This document shows, in pieces, positions 44,579 through 61,660 of a stretch of 64,000 bases of DNA. Within the stretch, counting starts at the first letter, position 1; the number at the start of each line of letters is the position of its first letter. The stretch covers positions 88,803,600-88,867,599 of the forward strand of contig NC_080066.1 of assembly GCF_949987535.1 (NCBI RefSeq). Direction: 5' to 3'. The notes under the pieces are model-generated. The model made no database searches. It was given only the letters and a program-made list of their open reading frames with translations, and was not told where the DNA came from. The stretch comes from Balaenoptera acutorostrata. Lineage: Eukaryota; Chordata; Mammalia; Artiodactyla; Balaenopteridae. Both the position numbers and the translations under genes were made by a program.

Positions 44579-47500
44579 ATGGTAATAGGAACATACATAT
44601 CGATAATTACCTTACATGTAAATGGATTAAATGCTCCAACAAAAAGACATAGATGGGCTGAATGGATACAAAAACAAGACCCATATATATGCTGTCTACA
44701 AGAGACCCACTTGAGACCTAGGGATACATACAGACTGAAAGTGAGGGGATGGAAAAAGATATTCCATGCAAATAGAAATCAAAAGAAAACTGGAGTAGCA
44801 ATTCTCATATCAGACAAAATAGACTTTAAAATAAATACTATTACAAGAGACAAAGACGGACACAACATAATGATCAAGGGATCAATCCAAGTAGAAGATA
44901 TAACAATTGTAAATATTTATGCATCCAACGTAGGAGCACCTCAATACATAAGACAAATGCTAACAGCCATAAAAGGGGAAATTGAGAGTAACACAGCCAT
45001 AGTAGGGGACTTTAACACCCCGCTTGCACCAATGGACAGATCATCCAAAATGAAAATAAATAAGGAAACACAAGCTTTAAATGATACATTAAACAAGATG
45101 GACTTAATTGATATTTATAGGACATTTCATCCAAAAACAACAGAATACACGTTCTTCTCAAGTGCTCATGGAACATTCTCCAGGTTAGATCATATCTTGG
45201 GTCACATATCAAGCCTGGGTAAATTTAAGAAAATTGAAATCACATCAAGTATCTTTTCCGACCGCAACGCTCTGAGACTAGATATCAATTACAGGAAAAA
45301 ATCTGTAAAAAATACAAACACATGGAGGCTACACAATATGCTACTAAATAACCAAGAGATCACTGAAGAAGTCAAAGAGGAAATCAAAAAATACCTAGAC
45401 ACAAATGACAATGAAAACATGATATGACCCAAAACCTATGGGATGCAGCAAAAGCAGTTCCAAGAGTGGTTTATACTAATACAATCCTACCTCAAGAAAC
45501 AAGAAACATCTCAAATAAACAACCTAAACTTACACCTAAAGCAATTAGAGAAAGAAGAACAAAAAAACCCCAAAGTTAGCAGAAGGAAAGAAATCATAAA
45601 GATCAGATCAGAAATAAATGAAAAAGAAATGAAGGAAACGATAGCAAAGATCAAGAAAACTAAAAGCTGGTTCTTTGAGAAGATAAACAAAATTGATAAA
45701 CCATTAGCCAGACTCATGAAGAAAAAAAGGGAGAAGACTCAAATCAATAGAATTAGAAATGAAAAACAAGTAACAACTGACACTGCAGTAATACAGAGGA
45801 TCATGAGAAATTACTACAAGCAACTCTATGTCAATAAAATGGACAACCTGGAAGAAATGGAAAAATTCTGAGAAAACCACACCTTCTGAGACTGAACCAG
45901 GAAGAAGTAGAATACATAAACAAACCAATCACAACCACTGAAATTGAGACTGTGATTAAAAATCTTCCAACAAACAAAAGCCCAGGACCAGATGGCTTCA
46001 CAGGTGAATTCTATCAAACATTTAGAGAAGAACTAACACCTATCCTTCTCAAACTCTTCCAAAATATAGCAGATGGAAGAACACTCCCAAGCTCATTCTA
46101 TGAGGCCACCATCACCCTGATACCAAAACCAGACAAAGATTTCGCAAAGAAAGAAAACTGCAGGCCAATATCACTGATGAACATAGATGCAAAAATCCTC
46201 AACAAAATACTAGCAAACAGAATCCAACAGCACATTAAAAGGATCATACACCATGATCAAGTGGGGTTTATCCCAGGAATGCAAGGATTCTTCAATATAT
46301 GCAAATCAATCAATGTGAAGGAGAAAAACCACATGATCATCTCAATAGATGCAGAAAAAGCTTTTGACAAAATTCAACACCCATTTATGATAGAAACCCT
46401 CCAGAAAGTAGGCATAGAGGGAGTTTACCTCAACATAATAAAGGCCATATGTGACAAACCCACAGCCAGCATTGTTCTCAATGCTGAAAAACTGAAACCA
46501 TTTCCTCTAAGATCAGGAACAAGACAAAGTTGCCCACTCTCACCACTATTATTCAACATAGTTTTGGAAGATTTAACCACAGCAATCAGAGAAGAAAAAG
46601 AAATAAAAGGAATCCAAATCAGAAAAGAAGAAGTAAAGCTGTCACTGTTTGCAGATGACATGATACTATACATAGAGAATCCTAAAGATGCTATCAGAAA
46701 ACTACTAGAGCTAATCAATGAATTTGGTAAAGTAGCAGGATACAAAATTAATGCACAGAAATCTCTTGCATTCCTATACATTAATGATGAAAAATCTGAA
46801 AGAGAAATTAAGGAAACACTCCCATTTAACACTGTAACAAAAAGAATAAAATACCTAGGAATAAACCTACCTAAGGGGAAAAAAGACGTGTATGCAGAAA
46901 ACTATAAGACACTGATGAAAGAAATTAAAGATGATACCAACAGATGGAGAGATATACCATGTTCTTGGATTGGAAGAATCAACATTGTGAAAATGACTAT
47001 ACCACCCAAAGCAATCTACAGATTCAGTGCAATCATTATCAAACCACCAATGGCATTCTTCACAGAACTAGAACAAAAAATTTCACAATTTGTATGGAAA
47101 CCACAAGACCCCGAATAGCCAAAGTAGTCTTGAGAAAGAGAAATGGAGCTGGAGGAATCAGGCTTCTGGACTTCAGACTCTTATAAAGCTACAGTCATCA
47201 AGACAGTATGGTCCTGGCACAAAAACAGAAATATAGATCAATGGAACAGGATAGAAAGCCCAGAGATAAACCCACACACATATGGTCACCTTATCTTTGA
47301 TAAAGGAGGCAAGAGTATACAATGGAGAAAAGACAGCCTCTTCAATAAGTGGTGCTGGGAAAACTGGACAGCTACATGGAAAAGAATGAAAGTAGAACAC
47401 TCCCTAACACCATACACAAAAATAAACTCAAAATGGATTAAAGATCTAAATGTAAGGCAAGGCACTATAAAACTTTTAGAGGAAAACATAGGCAGAACAG

Positions 47501-48365
47501 TCTATGACATAAATCACAGCAAGATCCTTTTTGACCCACCTCCTAGAGAAATGGAAATAGAAACAAAAATAAACAAATGGGACCTAATGAAACTTAAAAG
47601 CTTTTGCACAGCAAAGGAAACCATAAACAAGATGAAAAGACAACCCTCAGAACGGGAGAAAATATTTGCAAATGAAGCAACTGAAAAAGGATTGATCTCC
47701 AAAATTTACAAGCAGCTCATGAAGCGCAATATCAAAAAAACAAACAACCCAATCCAAAAATGGGCAGAAGACCTAAATAGACATTTCTCCAAAGACGATA
47801 TACAGATTGCCAACAAACACATGAAAGGATGCTAAACATCACTAATCATTAGAGAAATGCAAATCAAAGGTACAATGAGGTATCACCTCATACCAGTCAG
47901 AATGCCATCATCAAAAAATCTACAAACAATAACTGCTGGAGAGTGTGTGGAGAAAAGGGAACCCTCTTGCACTTTTGGTGGGAATGTAAACTGATACAGC
48001 CACTATGGAGAACAGTATGGAGGTTCCTTAAAAAACTAAAAATAGAACTACCATACAACCCATCAATCCCACTACTGGGCATATACCCTGAGAAAACCAT
48101 AACTCAAAAAGAGTCATGTACCACAATGTTCATTGCAGCTCTATTTACAATAGCCAGGACATGGAAGCAACCTAAGTGTCCATCAACAGGTGAATGGATG
48201 AAGAAGATGTGGCACATATATACAATGGAATATTACTCAGCCATAAAAAGAAATGAAATTGAGTTATTTGTAGTGAGGTGGATGGACCTAGAGTCTGTCA
48301 TACATAGTGAAGTTAAGTCAGAAAGAGGAAAACAAATACAGCTAACACATATATATGGAATCTAA
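44579..48365 (+). pseudogene. L1 ORF2 (endonuclease and reverse transcriptase), broken
   Basis: About 3.8 kb, full length for L1 ORF2. The endonuclease domain shows LQETHL, GDFNTPL and SRLDHILGH (44579-45427). The reverse transcriptase domain shows [29 protein letters not shown] and the catalytic FADD (46648-46659). The C-terminal segment ends YTMEYYSAIKRNEIE...THIYGI. Breaks: an in-frame TGA at 45425; a frame change between 45871 and 45952; an in-frame TAG at 47116; and another frame change between 47835 and 47943. No functional product is expected. Confidence 0.92.
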
Positions 48366-48717
48366 AAAAAGAAAATAATAATAATGGTTCTGAAGAACCT
48401 AGGGGCAGAACAAGAATAAAGATGCAGACGTAGTGAATGGACTTGAGGACACGGGGAGGGGGAAGGGTAAGCTGGGACAAAGTGAGAGAGGCATGGACAT
48501 ATATACACTACCAAATGTAAAATAGATAGCTAGTAGGAAGCAGCCGCATAGCACAGGGAGATCAGCTCGGTGCTTTGTGACCACCTAGAGGGGAGGGATA
48601 GGGAGGGTGGGAGGGAGACGAAAGAGAGAGGAGATATGGGGATATATGTATATGTATAGCTGATTCACTTTGTTATACAGCAGAAACTAACACACCATTG
48701 TAAAGCAATTATACTCC

Positions 48718-48723
48718 AATAAA
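48718..48723 (+). terminator. L1 polyadenylation signal
   Basis: AATAAA just upstream of the L1 poly-A tail, in the 3' end shared by all three young L1 copies in this window. Confidence 0.8.
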
Positions 48724-48859
48724 GATGTTAAAAAAAACAAAAAGAATTTACTATGGCACTGCAGTCCTTAATATAACAAATCTAAATGCCTTTATTCATT
48801 CACTCAATAAATATTTTCTGAAGCTTTCCTATCTCCAAGGACATAGCAGTGAACAAATC

Positions 48860-49140
48860 CAAAGGCAAAGTCCCCACTTTCATGGAATTATATTGGAGGG
48901 TAAGCCTCTCTCGCTCAGGTCCCTTCCACAGCCTTTCTCCTTACCTTATAAGGTTACCCAGCCCGTCAAGACTTCTCCAGTTGAATCGTGCGAGACTCCT
49001 TACTGTCCCACAGTTTTCCCATTCCTGTCTGTTCTTTTGTTTTTTCTGCCTGGAATACCCTTATATTTTCTGACCTGTTGTCAGTATCCAGCCTTTGCTT
49101 TTAGTTCCTGCTCAAAAGTTACTTTGTTGAGAAAATCATC
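48860..49140 (-). mobile_element. L2-like fragment
   Basis: Reverse-oriented L2-like wording (ctgcctggaataccc, ttcctgctcaaaagttactt). Approximate bounds. Confidence 0.45.
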
Positions 49141-49968
49141 CCTAATGTAATTATTTCTTCATTATTTTTATTTCATAATGAACTTGAACAATGCATTCAG
49201 TTTTCATTTATACCTATCTCCTCATGACTCTTGCAAATATTTCTTGTCTTCCAAAGTTGATTATAAACTTATTGAGGTAAAACCTGTGTCTTCTACTTTT
49301 TTTCACGTGTGGTAGAGACTATTTATTGTCCTGTAATATACATTTTCACCTTCCTCCTTTTAATACTAGAACCCCCTAAAATTTTATCTGGTGACATAGT
49401 TGTCCAAGTAGAGATTACATTTCCCAGTCTTCTTTGCAACGAGTTAAGGTCACAGAGACTAAATTCCGGTCAATGGAATGTCAACAGAAGTGATTGTTTG
49501 CCCTCTACTTCCTTATCCCCCTTCCTATGGACTGGAATGTGATCTTGGAAGTGATCAGTCATCTTGGACCTTGAAGATGAGGGCAAACCCCAAGGGAATG
49601 GTAATACAAGAGAGGTCATCTGGGTTTTCTGGGCTACCTTTTGGAGCAGACCTTTCTTATTCCGGTAGATGGCCTATGGCCTTGAATTTTTATGCACTAG
49701 GAAAACAAACTTCTGTCTTAATTAGGTCACTGTTCTTGGCCTTTTATAAAACATTGAAACTAATAACCTAACTAATACAATGCTCCTTACACTACTTAAC
49801 ATAGAATATTATGAGTAGACTGCTAAATAAATACCTATTAAGTGAGTGCATGTACCTCTGAATTTAATGACATAAGTATTCAGTAATAAAGTGATTTGGT
49901 TTTGGTTTTGTTTTTTCTTGAATATTCAGTTCATTATGTGTTTAAAAGAGAAAGGGTGGTTCTGATAT

Positions 49969-50319
49969 ATTTTTTAAATAAATTTATTTATTTATTTTTG
50001 GCTGCATTGGGTCTTTGTTACTGTGCGAGGGCTTTCTCTAGTTGCAGCGAGCGGGGGCTACTCTTCATTGCGGCACGCAGGCTTCTCATTGCGGTGGCTT
50101 CTCTTGTTGCTGAGCACAGGCTCTAGGCACATGGGCTTCAGTAGTTGTGGCATGTGGGCTCAGTAGTTGTGGCTCATGGGCTCTAGAGCGAAGGCTCAGT
50201 AGTTGTGGCGCACAGGCTTAGTTGCTCCGTGGCATGTGGATCTCCCGGAACAGGGGTCGAACCCATGTCCCCTACATTGGCAGGAGGATTCTTAACCACT
50301 GTGCCACCAGGGAAGCCCA
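49969..50319 (-). mobile_element. CHR-type SINE, minus strand
   Basis: Target duplication gttctgatat at 49959-49968 and 50320-50329. The body includes gctgcattgggtctttgtta and the head ending caccagggaagccc. Confidence 0.93.
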
Positions 50320-50428
50320 GTTCTGATATTTTTTTTCACTGAATTATATTCATTTTGTTGGAAATATGACACACTGTCAATATACTCTGTCCTTCTGATA
50401 TCACTGAATAAGACTTTTGGAAGAACTA

Positions 50429-50821
<393 letters not shown>

Positions 50822-51305
50822 TTATAGCCCTAAATGCAAAGTGTTCCTATAATCTAAATGGAATGAGCTTGAAGATATTGGTGTACTCCTGATGAACCTC
50901 ATGTGAATATTTGCCAAGAGTCAAAATACATGTCAGAAGGTTTTAGATCTCTAGGACATACCCTGAAAAATCAATAATTTTCATGCAAACAGAGACCCAT
51001 GCTGTCTAACTTCTTTGAATCTAGAAGATTGTAAAGAAGGAAATGGAAAATTCTCTCATGACCCTACTGGCATACTCACAAATATACCACACAACATTGC
51101 CCCACACACATACAGCTACATTCTCACATATATATGCACCTTAATCAGCACACTGCTTTTCTATGCCTTTTTAAAAAAAATTATAGGAGAAACTTGTGGG
51201 TGAGGCTGTCTTACGGTTTTTTTTACTAATGTTCTAACCTCCCTGCCCCTGTCTCTAGAGTTGGATCTTAGATCCTTATACCAAATTCTCATGTATAGGA
51301 GACTA

Positions 51306-51360
51306 TATATATATATTCTCTCTTTATATATAATATATATATATGAAGAGAGAGAGAGAG
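51306..51360. repeat. AT-rich and (AG)n simple repeat
   Basis: tatatata runs followed by 'gaagagagagagagag'. Confidence 0.85.
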
Positions 51361-51426
51361 GAGCTTTGGTCATAAAATAATAATATCCCACAGGTTGTCA
51401 CCAAATTATTTAAATGAAAAGGAAAC

Positions 51427-51796
51427 AGGGACTTCCCTGGTGGCACAGTGGTTAAGAATCCGCCTGCCAATGCAGAGGACATGGGTTTGAGCCCTGGTCT
51501 GGGAAGATCCCACATGCCGCAGAGCAGCTAAGCCTGTGCACCATGAGCACTACTGAGCCTGTGCTCTAGAGCCCACGAGCCACAACTACTGAGCCCACAG
51601 GCTGCAACTACTGAAGGCCGTGCGCTCTAGGGCCTGTGCTCAGCAACAAGAGAAGCCACCACAGTGATAAGCCTGCGCACTGCAATGAAGAGTAGCTCCT
51701 GCTTGCTGCAACTAGAGAAAGCCCGCATGCAGCAACAATGACCCAATGCAGCCAAAAAATAATTAATTTTTTAAAAAAGAAAAAAATTAAAATATA
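51427..51796 (+). mobile_element. CHR-type SINE, plus strand
   Basis: Starts near gggacttccctggtggcac and ends in an A-rich tail. Imperfect target duplication gaaaaggaa(a)c at 51416-51426 and 51797-51806. Confidence 0.92.
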
Positions 51797-52703
51797 GAAA
51801 AGGAACAATGTAGAAGAAAAACAGAAAGAAAAACAAAGAAAGAAAAGGAAGGAAGAAAAATATGAACAAAAGAATCTAGGATGATGCAAAAATAAGGAAA
51901 AAATTTAAAACATAAAAATTACAGCAGGAGCTGGAAAAAGGGAAAAGAATCAAAAGGAAAAGGATTTGCAAAGCAAACAAGACAATTCTACAAAGAAAAA
52001 GAATCAGGAAGAAAGAAGTGATGTGATATAAAAAGGGAACAAATACTGACAACTGAGTAAATAATGAAGGGAAATGTAAAAAACCCTCAGCAGTGGTTTC
52101 TTGAGTAAGCTAGAGTGGAAAGATAGGAAAGAGTGGATAGGCAGAGTAGAATAGAAGAGAGAAGTCAAAATTTATGCCCAGTGCCATGCCATTATCACAG
52201 ATGCTATATCTACAATCTTTTATGCTTGAAAACCTGACAGTGATGCTCAACTAGGTAACGCTATAAGAAAGCAAGGGACAAAATTCTAGCAGGAAGAAAA
52301 AAATGACTGTGTTTGACTTCAGTGCTCTCAGTGGTTGGACACATTGTCTGAGCTATGCTCTCTTTCTTGTACACGCACTCCACTTCTACTATTTGACAGA
52401 GACAACAATGTGTCCAGAACTTTAAGGTTTTCAAAGCACTTTAACATCTGCTATCTTACTTGCTTTTCAAAATCCCTTTAGGAAGTTGTTATCATCACCC
52501 CCACCCTGGCAGGAAAATCTGAGAAGCAATCATGGCAGTTTGCAGCAGGATTGAGACTCACTCTGGTTCTCCTGACTCCAACCCCAGGCTCTTCCCTGGA
52601 TCACACTGGGATTCCAATGGCTGGGGTAGGAATCATGGGGATGGTGATGGGGGCAGGCAATGGAGAATCATTTATTGCAGAGCAAGTTATTTGTCGTATG
52701 TAC

Positions 52704-52815
52704 CTTGGTAATTAAAGAAACCTCTGGACTTTTTGTCGTTGTTGGATGGAATGACAGTTCCAATGAAGAAGTTTACAATAGCAATGAGGAGAATGATCAG
52801 AAGAATCACTTGAGC
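52704..52815 (-). CDS. SLC12A1: SLC12A1 exon 7 (TM5)
   Basis: 112 bases, 37 codons plus one base. It encodes [19 protein letters not shown] (TM5) and then [18 protein letters not shown]. From memory the human sequence has VILLVILLIAIAN and NNEKK, so V to I, A to V and E to D are apparent conservative changes. The acceptor is cattccag and the donor ccaag|gtacat. Confidence 0.96.
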
Positions 52816-53384
52816 CTGGAATGACAAAGTAACAGGAGGTCAAATTAGATTTATTCAATGACTTTTTACATAATTATAAAAGTTATAAGTGCCCACTGAA
52901 GAAAGACCCTATCTAATAATTCCAGTTAAGATTCTACTATCCAAAGTAGGTAATAAGTTATGTTCTCATAAAACGGCATCTTAATGAGCCTTATTTGGCC
53001 TGAGTATAGATGTTACACTTTCAATGGGTGCATGTGCTTGGGCACTTGAAGGTGACATTTCAAGAGCATTTCAAGTACTAAGTGGGTAACTTAGTGCAGT
53101 GTTCCTAAGAATATAAATGGAGCCAAAAGACTGAACACTGATAGAGTTGGTTTCTTTCCTAGGCAGAGCACCTATGGACTCCTCCCCTTCCCAGTAATAA
53201 CTGCAGAAGGAGTATGAGAACACAGAATGATGCATAGAATTCCCATGATGCCTAGTGCACTTGACGTTGGGCTACCATACCAGTGTGTGCCCAGCATAAG
53301 CGGTCTGCAAGGTTGACCAGCCAAATCACTGTTGTTTAGTCCATCTGACATTTCATAGAGGTTACTGGCTTGGCATTCCCATAT

Positions 53385-54045
53385 CCTGTTCCCTCTGATG
53401 GAAACACACTTTTCCCTGTACTTTGCAAAACTGTATCTTTCCTTTCATCCATTATGTATTAGTTACCTCCTCAGAGAGGCCTTTCTTGATCACTGAATCT
53501 AAACAATAACAGCTAATGTTCACAGAGGGCTTACAATACAACAGATGCACATCTAACTTTACCAATATTCTTTCAGGTAAATAATACCACCCACAACTGT
53601 ATGAAGTAGGTAATACTGCTATCATCATTTTAAAGATAAAGAAACTGAGAAACAGAGAGGTGAAGTAATTTACTAAAGGTCATATAGACATAAACCAGGT
53701 TCAACTCCACTCTAACTACAGAGCTGGAGCTCTAAATTCTACCTTCTACTGTCATGAAACTACATTGCCTCCCTGGGGGAATAATCTAACGTATGTTCCC
53801 CCGTTATGTTCTATCTCAGTGCCCTGTTTATTTACTTTATAGCACTTTCACAATTTACCATTCCATATTTACTTGTTTATGTGCTTGTTTATTACTCAGC
53901 TCCCCGTAGACCATATGCTCAACTATGGCAGGGATTGTGCCTGTGTGGGTCACAACTGAACATATGGTGCCTAGCAGAATGCCCAGCACATGATAAGCAC
54001 TTTGTCAATTTTTGTTTAATGTATGAATACATAATCTGGAAATAA
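53385..54045 (-). mobile_element. L2-like fragment split by a MIR-like piece
   Basis: Flanking parts read as reverse L2 (ttacctcctcagagaggcct at the left, 'agcagaatgcccagcacatg' at the right). The middle, 53505-53755, reads as MIR in reverse. Confidence 0.5.
53505..53755 (-). mobile_element. MIR-like SINE, reverse
   Basis: Contains 'aaagaaactgagaaacagag' and 'aggtcatatagacataaacc', which is the MIR core read in reverse. Confidence 0.55.
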
Positions 54046-54679
54046 ATGCCAGGTGGGAATGTTTCCTATTGCCTTATGCAAGTGGGAGGCTTTTGCTATC
54101 TTTCCATTTCTGGTGACCACTTGATGTCTAGTTACTGCACCTCCAGGCACATAGGAACATAGGAGTTTCAATTGTACTAGTCACTGTAGAGAGTTACAAA
54201 GCAAGCAAAAGACATGCTCTCCATCATTCAGAAATTTACTAACTGATTTACTAATAGTTAAATCCAGATATTCTCTAGTTCCAGGGCTTCTGATGCCATC
54301 AAATTTGCTGCTGGAGTACTGGATTTCAGAGGGGAATGATAGTTTCTGCCTGTTATTTTCTCCCAACACACTTGCCATTTCTTGTGGGCTTCAGCACTCA
54401 CAGCCAGCTTGGAAGGGGATACCAGGGTGTGAAGATGGCAGTAATCTTGTTGGCTGTGTTACTGTGACTATAGCATAAAGGACAAAGCACAGGCCTGATC
54501 ACATGAGCTGTGAGTTACGACTGCCTGGACTTCGTGCTTTGAGGGCTTGGTGTTCCACCAAGCACTGACCTGGCTCCTTTTATCATAGAAAGTAATAATA
54601 GCAATTCTTTTTGAATATGGAGTTCCTTCTATTCCTGCAATTTGTTCGGGAAGCTGACTAGCAGTTGTTGGTAATATCA

Positions 54680-57778
<3,099 letters not shown>

Positions 57779-57874
57779 CTCCTCTTACTACTCCATTTGT
57801 GCAAATAGCGGACATAGAAATACCTGTGAGTGTTGTCACTACCACACTCAGGCCAATGATGATGACTCCAAGAC
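57779..57874 (-). CDS. SLC12A1: SLC12A1 alternative exon 4F (TM2, F isoform)
   Basis: 96 bases, same phase as the other cassettes. It encodes [18 protein letters not shown] then SMSAICTNGVVRGG. It is the most 3' cassette, the F position. NKCC2F is known as the low-affinity medullary isoform. It is the most divergent of the three, with ISMSAIC where A and B share LSTSAIA. The acceptor is gatttttcag and the donor gaggag|gtaagc, the strongest donor of the trio. It lies 1.78 kb from exon 5. Confidence 0.95.
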
Positions 57875-59042
<1,168 letters not shown>

Positions 59043-59138
59043 CTCCTCTGACATATCCATTTGTAGCAATAGCAGAGGTGGATAAACCAGTGATAGCAGT
59101 CACTGTCACGGCTAAGCCGATGATAATCACACCAAGAC
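59043..59138 (-). CDS. SLC12A1: SLC12A1 alternative exon 4B (TM2, B isoform)
   Basis: 96 bases, phase 1 in and phase 1 out. It encodes [18 protein letters not shown] then [16 protein letters not shown]2 and the start of the following intracellular loop. It is the most 5' of the three cassettes, which is the B position in known mammalian SLC12A1 genes. In other mammals NKCC2B is enriched in macula densa and cortical thick limb and has high chloride affinity. The acceptor is ...caactgag (GAG rather than CAG) and the donor gaggag|gtaatt, so both look weaker than those of 4F. Isoform naming rests on genomic order and on the YVRGG ending. Confidence 0.95.
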
Positions 59139-59584
59139 CTCAGTTGAGAGAGGAAAAATAAAGGCAATTAAATGGTGGAATAACCCATTAGATCATTTAC
59201 ATAAAAGCCAGCACGTCTAGAGTAATCACCAAAGGACCATATCTGAGTTTAACAAGTTGGTCTGGAAATCACCACAGAGTAAATGCCTAGCATTGAAGTT
59301 TTCTGCCTGAAGTAGCACAGATCCAAGAAACTCAAGACCTAAGATGTGCAGTGCAAAGTTTCACAGAACCGAACAACGATGGCTGGTCAAAATTCAACAT
59401 GAACCTCACTATTTATGAAGTTCCAGACACCCATAAACATAATAATTGGTCTGAACAATCCCAAGCTGTTAATATTACTAGAGTGTAGATGTTCATCCTT
59501 CCAGGGAACTATCTTTTTATGTATATTTGATTGTGTAGGAGTGGAAAATTACATATAGTATAGAAAATTGTTCATCTGGCAGAT

Positions 59585-59800
59585 GAGTAAAGTAGAAAGA
59601 ATCAAATCAAACTGCATTTACTTACTGGCTATGTGAACTCTGGCAAGTTACCTATTTTCTGAGCCAAAAATGACAATGAAATTAGAAAGAATGTGCGTGT
59701 AAAGTGGCCGTGTATAAAGAAAGTAGTGGCATGTATAAAGACAGAATGCATGTGTAAAGTAAAGTAGCATAGTGCATAGAACACAGTACATAATCAATGG
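59585..59800 (+). mobile_element. MIR-like fragment
   Basis: Has 'ctggctatgtgaactctggc' and aagttacctattttctgagc, then a degraded tail ending near 'cacagtacataatcaatgg'. Confidence 0.5.
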
Positions 59801-60049
59801 CATTGCTTTTTGATCAAATCCACAATAGTCATAACAGCTGTTGTTTATTAGAAGCCAACTATATATCCAGCTGTGCTAGGCGGTATGTGAAATGCAAGGA
59901 AAAATAAAAATGAAAAAAGCTGCCCTCAAGGATCTTATGGTTCAGAATCATTTATTATGAGAGGGAGAAAGTAGACCAGAATTCGGAGGAAGGCAAGGCT
60001 GCTTTCAGTTTCAGGAAATACACAGCTAGGAGGACACTGAAGGGTAGCA

Positions 60050-60585
60050 GAATATGCTGTCCCAAAATTTGCCGCTTTAGCATAAGGATTATTTTGAGCT
60101 AAAGACAGTTGAAAAGAAGAAGATACCTCTTATTTGCCTAAAGGCAGGACATAAATTTGTAATGGTGTCTTCTCTTTCCTCTATACGGGGGACAGTTAAT
60201 CAGCTAGAGACTGGAGACAGCTGGAGATGGTACTAGAGGAAATTACATAGACTTTACTAACTAGCCCTTATCTTCCATTAGTTCCCCCATGTATTTGCCT
60301 TCCCACAATGTGCCACTCTAGAAACTCAGTCTTTTCCTTTGTCTTGTTACTTCTCTAAAAATGTGTTGTTCTGTTAAGATGCTTGTATAAGCCCAAGTTC
60401 TAACCACCCCTTTGAGTTACTCAGTGCTGAAGATTCCCATGTACATGCACGATGCACATGTTAATAAACTTCTGATTGTTTTTCTCTTGTTAATCTGTAT
60501 GTTGTCAGTCTACTTTACAGGGCCCTAGCCAATGAGCCTAAGATGAGTAGAGGGAAAACAGTTTTTCCTCCCCTACATTACCCTC
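60050..60585 (+). mobile_element. LTR-like element with AATAAA
   Basis: Contains a C-rich U3-like part, ttaataaacttctgattgtt and then 'ttgttaatctgtatgttgtc', in the order expected of the R and U5 part of a retroviral-type LTR. It ends near a purine-rich 'gtagagggaaaaca'. I see no internal viral genes beside it, so at most a solo LTR. Confidence 0.45.
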
Positions 60586-61119
60586 CTCAGGGGAGATCAA
60601 CCTCAAATTCAGGGAGAACTTGTAGGCACTGAAGTCACCCTGGCTCCAGCCAGAATGTGCTTGCCTAGGTCTGTTTGGTGTGTTCCTTGACATAAAGTGA
60701 ATGCTTCATAATTGTTGTTGATAGCCTCGCTTGTTCCAAGGATGATAAGAAGGGCAGTTAGCCAAGAGAGGCTGTGATCTCTCTGACCATGCCCTAGAAC
60801 AAGGGGAAGTGGAAGGAAGTTAAGGACAGAAATGGGAATGAGGTATTGGAAGCTGGCTCTTTTGATGCCTCCAGTTATATCCTGGCTCTAGCAGAAGTTT
60901 CTAGGCTATTTTACAGTTAAAGTGCAGTAGGAAGAGGCTAACCATGGGTATGAGGTGCAAACTTACACTGTATTGGTTTGGCCCCTATAGATTCCTAAAC
61001 ATTTGGTGTCGTAAGAAATGCTTGCACTAAATTCTTTGTATCTTTTGCAGGGATCCTGTGGTGAGCATCGCCTCTACATCACTGTGCAGTTTCAAGTCTG
61101 TGTGCCAGTAAAGGTGACT

Positions 61120-61141
61120 TCTTTTTTTTTTTTTTTTTTTT
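61120..61141. repeat. Poly-T run
   Basis: About 22 T in a row in intron 3. No retroelement body is recognisable beside it. Confidence 0.9.
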
Positions 61142-61464
61142 GCACTTCATTTTAACTCTTGACTTTATTTTGAGGAAGTTTGATACCAAATGTTTAGCTC
61201 ACCCCAGCAACAGTAGAGAACCAAATAGTTTGCATTTCACGACATTAAACCTACTCTGACTTTTATTATTTCCCTACCCCTTATATTCCCTTTGCCTTTA
61301 TTTTCCAAACAATTCTTAATTTATCCTTTGGCATCATATATATTTCTGTAAACCATTTAAAATCCTGGAACAAAGTTGCATGCATTTAAACAGCAAGGGA
61401 TTTGCTTCCCTCTCACAATCAAACATAAAATCCCAGGGCAAAAAGCAGCTTAGAAAACATTCAG

Positions 61465-61660
61465 TTCATAGTTTTCTCAAACTTCAGTCCTTGAACCAAC
61501 TGCTTCAGGAAATGCCTGGGGTGCTTATTAAAAATGCCCAGACTTACTGACTTTGGATCTGTCCAAGTGAATCCCAGGATCCTGCAGTTTTGTAACTATC
61601 TTCCCAGGTAATTCTTATGCACCCCACAGTCTGAAGATTATTGTTGAGCTACCCTCAGCC
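61465..61660. mobile_element. MER5A-like DNA transposon relic
   Basis: Contains agttttctcaaacttcagtc and ggggtgcttattaaaaatgc, typical of MER5A. Confidence 0.65.

Larger units (their letters stand above)
40938..48741 (+). mobile_element. LINE-1, near full length, inactive, antisense to SLC12A1
   Basis: A long L1 running from a 5' UTR (starting cgtggagagaccttcaag) through ORF1, ORF2 and a 3' UTR ending in a poly-A tail after AATAAA (48718). The 10-base target-site duplication aagaatttac is present at 40928-40937 and 48742-48751, which fixes both ends. Removing the nested SINE and its duplication leaves about 7.45 kb. ORF1 carries a nonsense codon and a SINE; ORF2 carries at least two in-frame stops and two frameshifts, so it cannot move on its own. 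It lies in intron 8, opposite to gene sense, the orientation usually tolerated for intronic L1s. Confidence 0.95.

Noticed and set aside
60418..60500. A host gene polyadenylation site at ttaataaac
   Set aside because: It sits on the plus strand within an LTR-like element and no plus-strand gene leads into it.
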